This document shows, in pieces, positions 62,424-64,000 of a stretch of DNA of 64,000 nt (position 1 is the first letter of the stretch; each line of letters opens with the position of its first letter). This stretch comes from Bacillota bacterium. GTDB taxonomy: Bacteria; Bacillota; Clostridia; Tissierellales; Sedimentibacteraceae. The stretch is taken from NCBI GenBank assembly GCA_023453025.1, contig JAEXUD010000028.1:26140-90139 (forward strand). The letters run 5' to 3'. Under the pieces are notes generated by a model. That model saw only the letters and a list, made by a program, of their open reading frames with translations. It was not told the origin of the DNA and did no database searches. A program made the position numbers and the translations under genes.

Positions 62424-63680
62424 TTATTGATAACTTTCCGGTTTAGTCCTTAATGTCATCGTTACTTTTTGCTCTTGGCCGTTTCTCATTATTGTAATTT
62501 CTGCTTTATCGTTATCTTTATATTCATATAAATTTCTTTTTAAATCAGACATACTTTCTATTTTATCGCCGTCAATTGCGGTAATAACATCTCCGGGCTG
62601 CAAGCCAACCTCAGATGCAGGAGAATCTTTTAATGCTTCTATTACAACAACTCCATATTCTGCTGAAACTTCAATTCCCAAAGCTTTTTCATATGTTTCA
62701 ACATCTACTCCCGTAATACCGACATATACTGTTGAAAGTTTACCCTCTTTAATTATTTGGTCAATGATCGGCTTGGCATTATTGATAGGGATTGAAAATC
62801 CAAGACCTTCTGCCGTGCTCATTTTAGCAGTATTTATTCCTATTACATTACCTTCTGCATTGAGCAGCGGTCCCCCGCTGTTACCCGAATTTATTGATGC
62901 ATCCGTTTGAATCAACGGTTCAATTACAGTTCCGTTTTCAAATGCAATTGACCTGTTCAAACCGCTTACTATGCCCTGTGTAACTGTTCTCTCCAAATCC
63001 AATGTCATCGGGTTTCCTATGGCAACTACAGGCTCACCAACCCTTAGTTCATCTGAATCACCTAAATCAACTGCCGGTAATCCTGTTTTATTAATTTTAA
63101 CAATAGCCAAATCCAGTGTTGTATCATACCATAAAACATCTCCGACCTCAGTTGACCCGTCAATTAAGGAAACAGTTATTTTGTCATATTGGCCATCGCC
63201 GATTACATGAGCATTTGTTACAATATAGCCATTGGAATCAACAATAAAGCCGGAACCCATGCTTTGAGATTTTTGTGTTTGAGGTCCGAAAAATGTGTTA
63301 TATTGCTGTGTTATGTCTGTTGTTATGCCAACAACTGTTTTTTGTGCTTTTTCTGCAACCGCAACTGCAAAATATACATCATCAGTTAAATTAATATTAA
63401 CATCCTGAGCAGTAAGAGATGCAGGTGCAGTATCGATATTAATTCTGCTTGCAACAAAATATCCTCCTGACAAGCCTCCTATCAAGGCTGCTATCAAGGC
63501 TACAGCAACATATCCAAAAAATATTTTTCTTTTGCTTTTTTTCTTTACCGGTTCTGCATTGCCCGGCATCACAAAGTTAATATCATTGTTACCGCTGCTA
63601 TATCCATTATTATCGTACGTGCTGTAAGTATACTCGTTGTTTTCATTTTCATTTAAAATGTTTTTTTCATTATCGTCCAT
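62424..63680 (-). CDS. HtrA/DegP-like membrane serine protease
   Basis: This is a surface quality-control protease. The 418 residues have a hydrophilic cytoplasmic head (1-50) and one membrane helix (about 53-75). The trypsin-like domain has its triad in TNAHVIGD (His), TTLDLAIVKI (Asp) and INSGNSGGPL (Ser). One PDZ domain follows (about 320-405, GVVVIEALKDSPASEVGLQPGD). GGGAGG precedes ATG 63680. Confidence 0.95.
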   Translation of the reverse strand: MDDNEKNILNENENNEYTYSTYDNNGYSSGNNDINFVMPGNAEPVKKKSKRKIFFGYVAVALIAALIGGLSGGYFVASRINIDTAPASLTAQDVNINLTDDVYFAVAVAEKAQKTVVGITTDITQQYNTFFGPQTQKSQSMGSGFIVDSNGYIVTNAHVIGDGQYDKITVSLIDGSTEVGDVLWYDTTLDLAIVKINKTGLPAVDLGDSDELRVGEPVVAIGNPMTLDLERTVTQGIVSGLNRSIAFENGTVIEPLIQTDASINSGNSGGPLLNAEGNVIGINTAKMSTAEGLGFSIPINNAKPIIDQIIKEGKLSTVYVGITGVDVETYEKALGIEVSAEYGVVVIEALKDSPASEVGLQPGDVITAIDGDKIESMSDLKRNLYEYKDNDKAEITIMRNGQEQKVTMTLRTKPESYQ

Positions 63681-64000
63681 ATTATTTTCCTCCCATATAG
63701 TTATATGTTAATTCAATATATTTATTATGTTTATGTTGTAATGTTACTTCTGCAATGTGATAAAATTGTGATGTCTAATTGATATAAATGTGAATTTTAT
63801 TAAATTGCTATATTATTATATTACCAATTATTTCTTAGTTTAATCTAAAAAATATGCATTTAAATTTAATTTTTAAATAAAAAGATTTGACTCTGTCAAA
63901 ATCAACACCCCTGCCCCTCAATCTTGAGGGGTAGTTTTTTTCTCCGTTTAAGTCTTTTCTTTTATTCAAATTTATTGTATTATCTTTTTTATGAGCAGAT
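63681..64000. other. Right-end gap with an isolated terminator
   Basis: No gene is seen. TTTGAC-TCT-GTCAAA (63886-63900) is a short palindrome. The plus-strand terminator in this gap is listed separately. Confidence 0.6.
63911..63942 (+). terminator. Plus-strand terminator without a gene before it
   Basis: CCCCTCAA / TTGAGGGG stem (63914-63931), extended by flanking CTG/TAG pairing, then a run of T. The nearest gene upstream is on the other strand. Confidence 0.8.

Overview
The window looks like a chromosomal segment of a low-GC, spore-forming, amino-acid-fermenting member of the Clostridia/Tissierellia. The evidence is AT-rich DNA, strong AGGAGG ribosome sites, spoIIR and a gerABC-type germinant receptor, an SLH-anchored surface protein, and genes of the lysine fermentation pathway. 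A Sedimentibacter-like organism fits, but the genus is an inference. I saw no rRNA, tRNA, CRISPR array or prophage.

Layout. Positions 1-3.5 kb (minus strand) hold a CBS-DRTGG family II pyrophosphatase, cut by the window edge, and a DnaD-like/DnaI-like helicase-loading pair. From 3.7 to 12 kb (plus strand) come an M23 peptidase with a lysine-rich repeat region, an HD protein, hibernation factor HPF, a 0.7 kb gap with DnaA-box-like sites, an HD-GYP protein, a DUF523 protein and a chemoreceptor. At 12.7-13.9 kb there is a two-gene encapsulin nanocompartment with a ferritin-like cargo. From 15.5 to 18.4 kb lies a decayed region with an MNT nucleotidyltransferase, a broken HEPN partner, and a REP-associated transposase beside its probable REP repeats. 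From 18.4 to 27 kb are the SLH protein, a small membrane protein, an M14 carboxypeptidase, CinA and a Lon-like protease. From 27 to 33.5 kb a two-component system and an ABC-2 exporter resemble linearmycin-resistance LnrJK-LMN. From 33.6 to 41 kb is the lysine operon kdd-kamA-kamB-kamC-kamD-kamE. From 41 to 53.4 kb are murI, a DUF1934 gene, two PAS-AAA+ sigma-54 activators, spoIIR, the ger operon and thiolase-atoDA. From 53.5 to 62.4 kb are a two-component system and a zinc cluster (znuA-znuC-znuB-zur, a COG0523 GTPase, a GTPase-like/permease fusion and a DUF1980 protein). The window ends with an HtrA-type protease.

How the genes work together. Kdd and KamA-E convert lysine to 3-keto-5-aminohexanoate. 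Thiolase and AtoDA perform the last steps (acetoacetate to acetoacetyl-CoA using butyryl-CoA, then thiolysis). Kce and Kal, the middle steps, are not in the window. Both operons have upstream sites that fit the sigma-54 consensus TGGCAYRNNNNTTGCW without mismatch, and two sigma-54 activators lie between them, so I infer a sigma-54-controlled lysine regulon. The zinc cluster has a sigma-A promoter with consensus hexamers and a 12-bp inverted repeat overlapping its -10 box, a likely Zur operator that could control everything down to the terminator at 62.36 kb. Its most unusual product is a protein joining a degenerate GTPase-like domain to a COG0701 permease.
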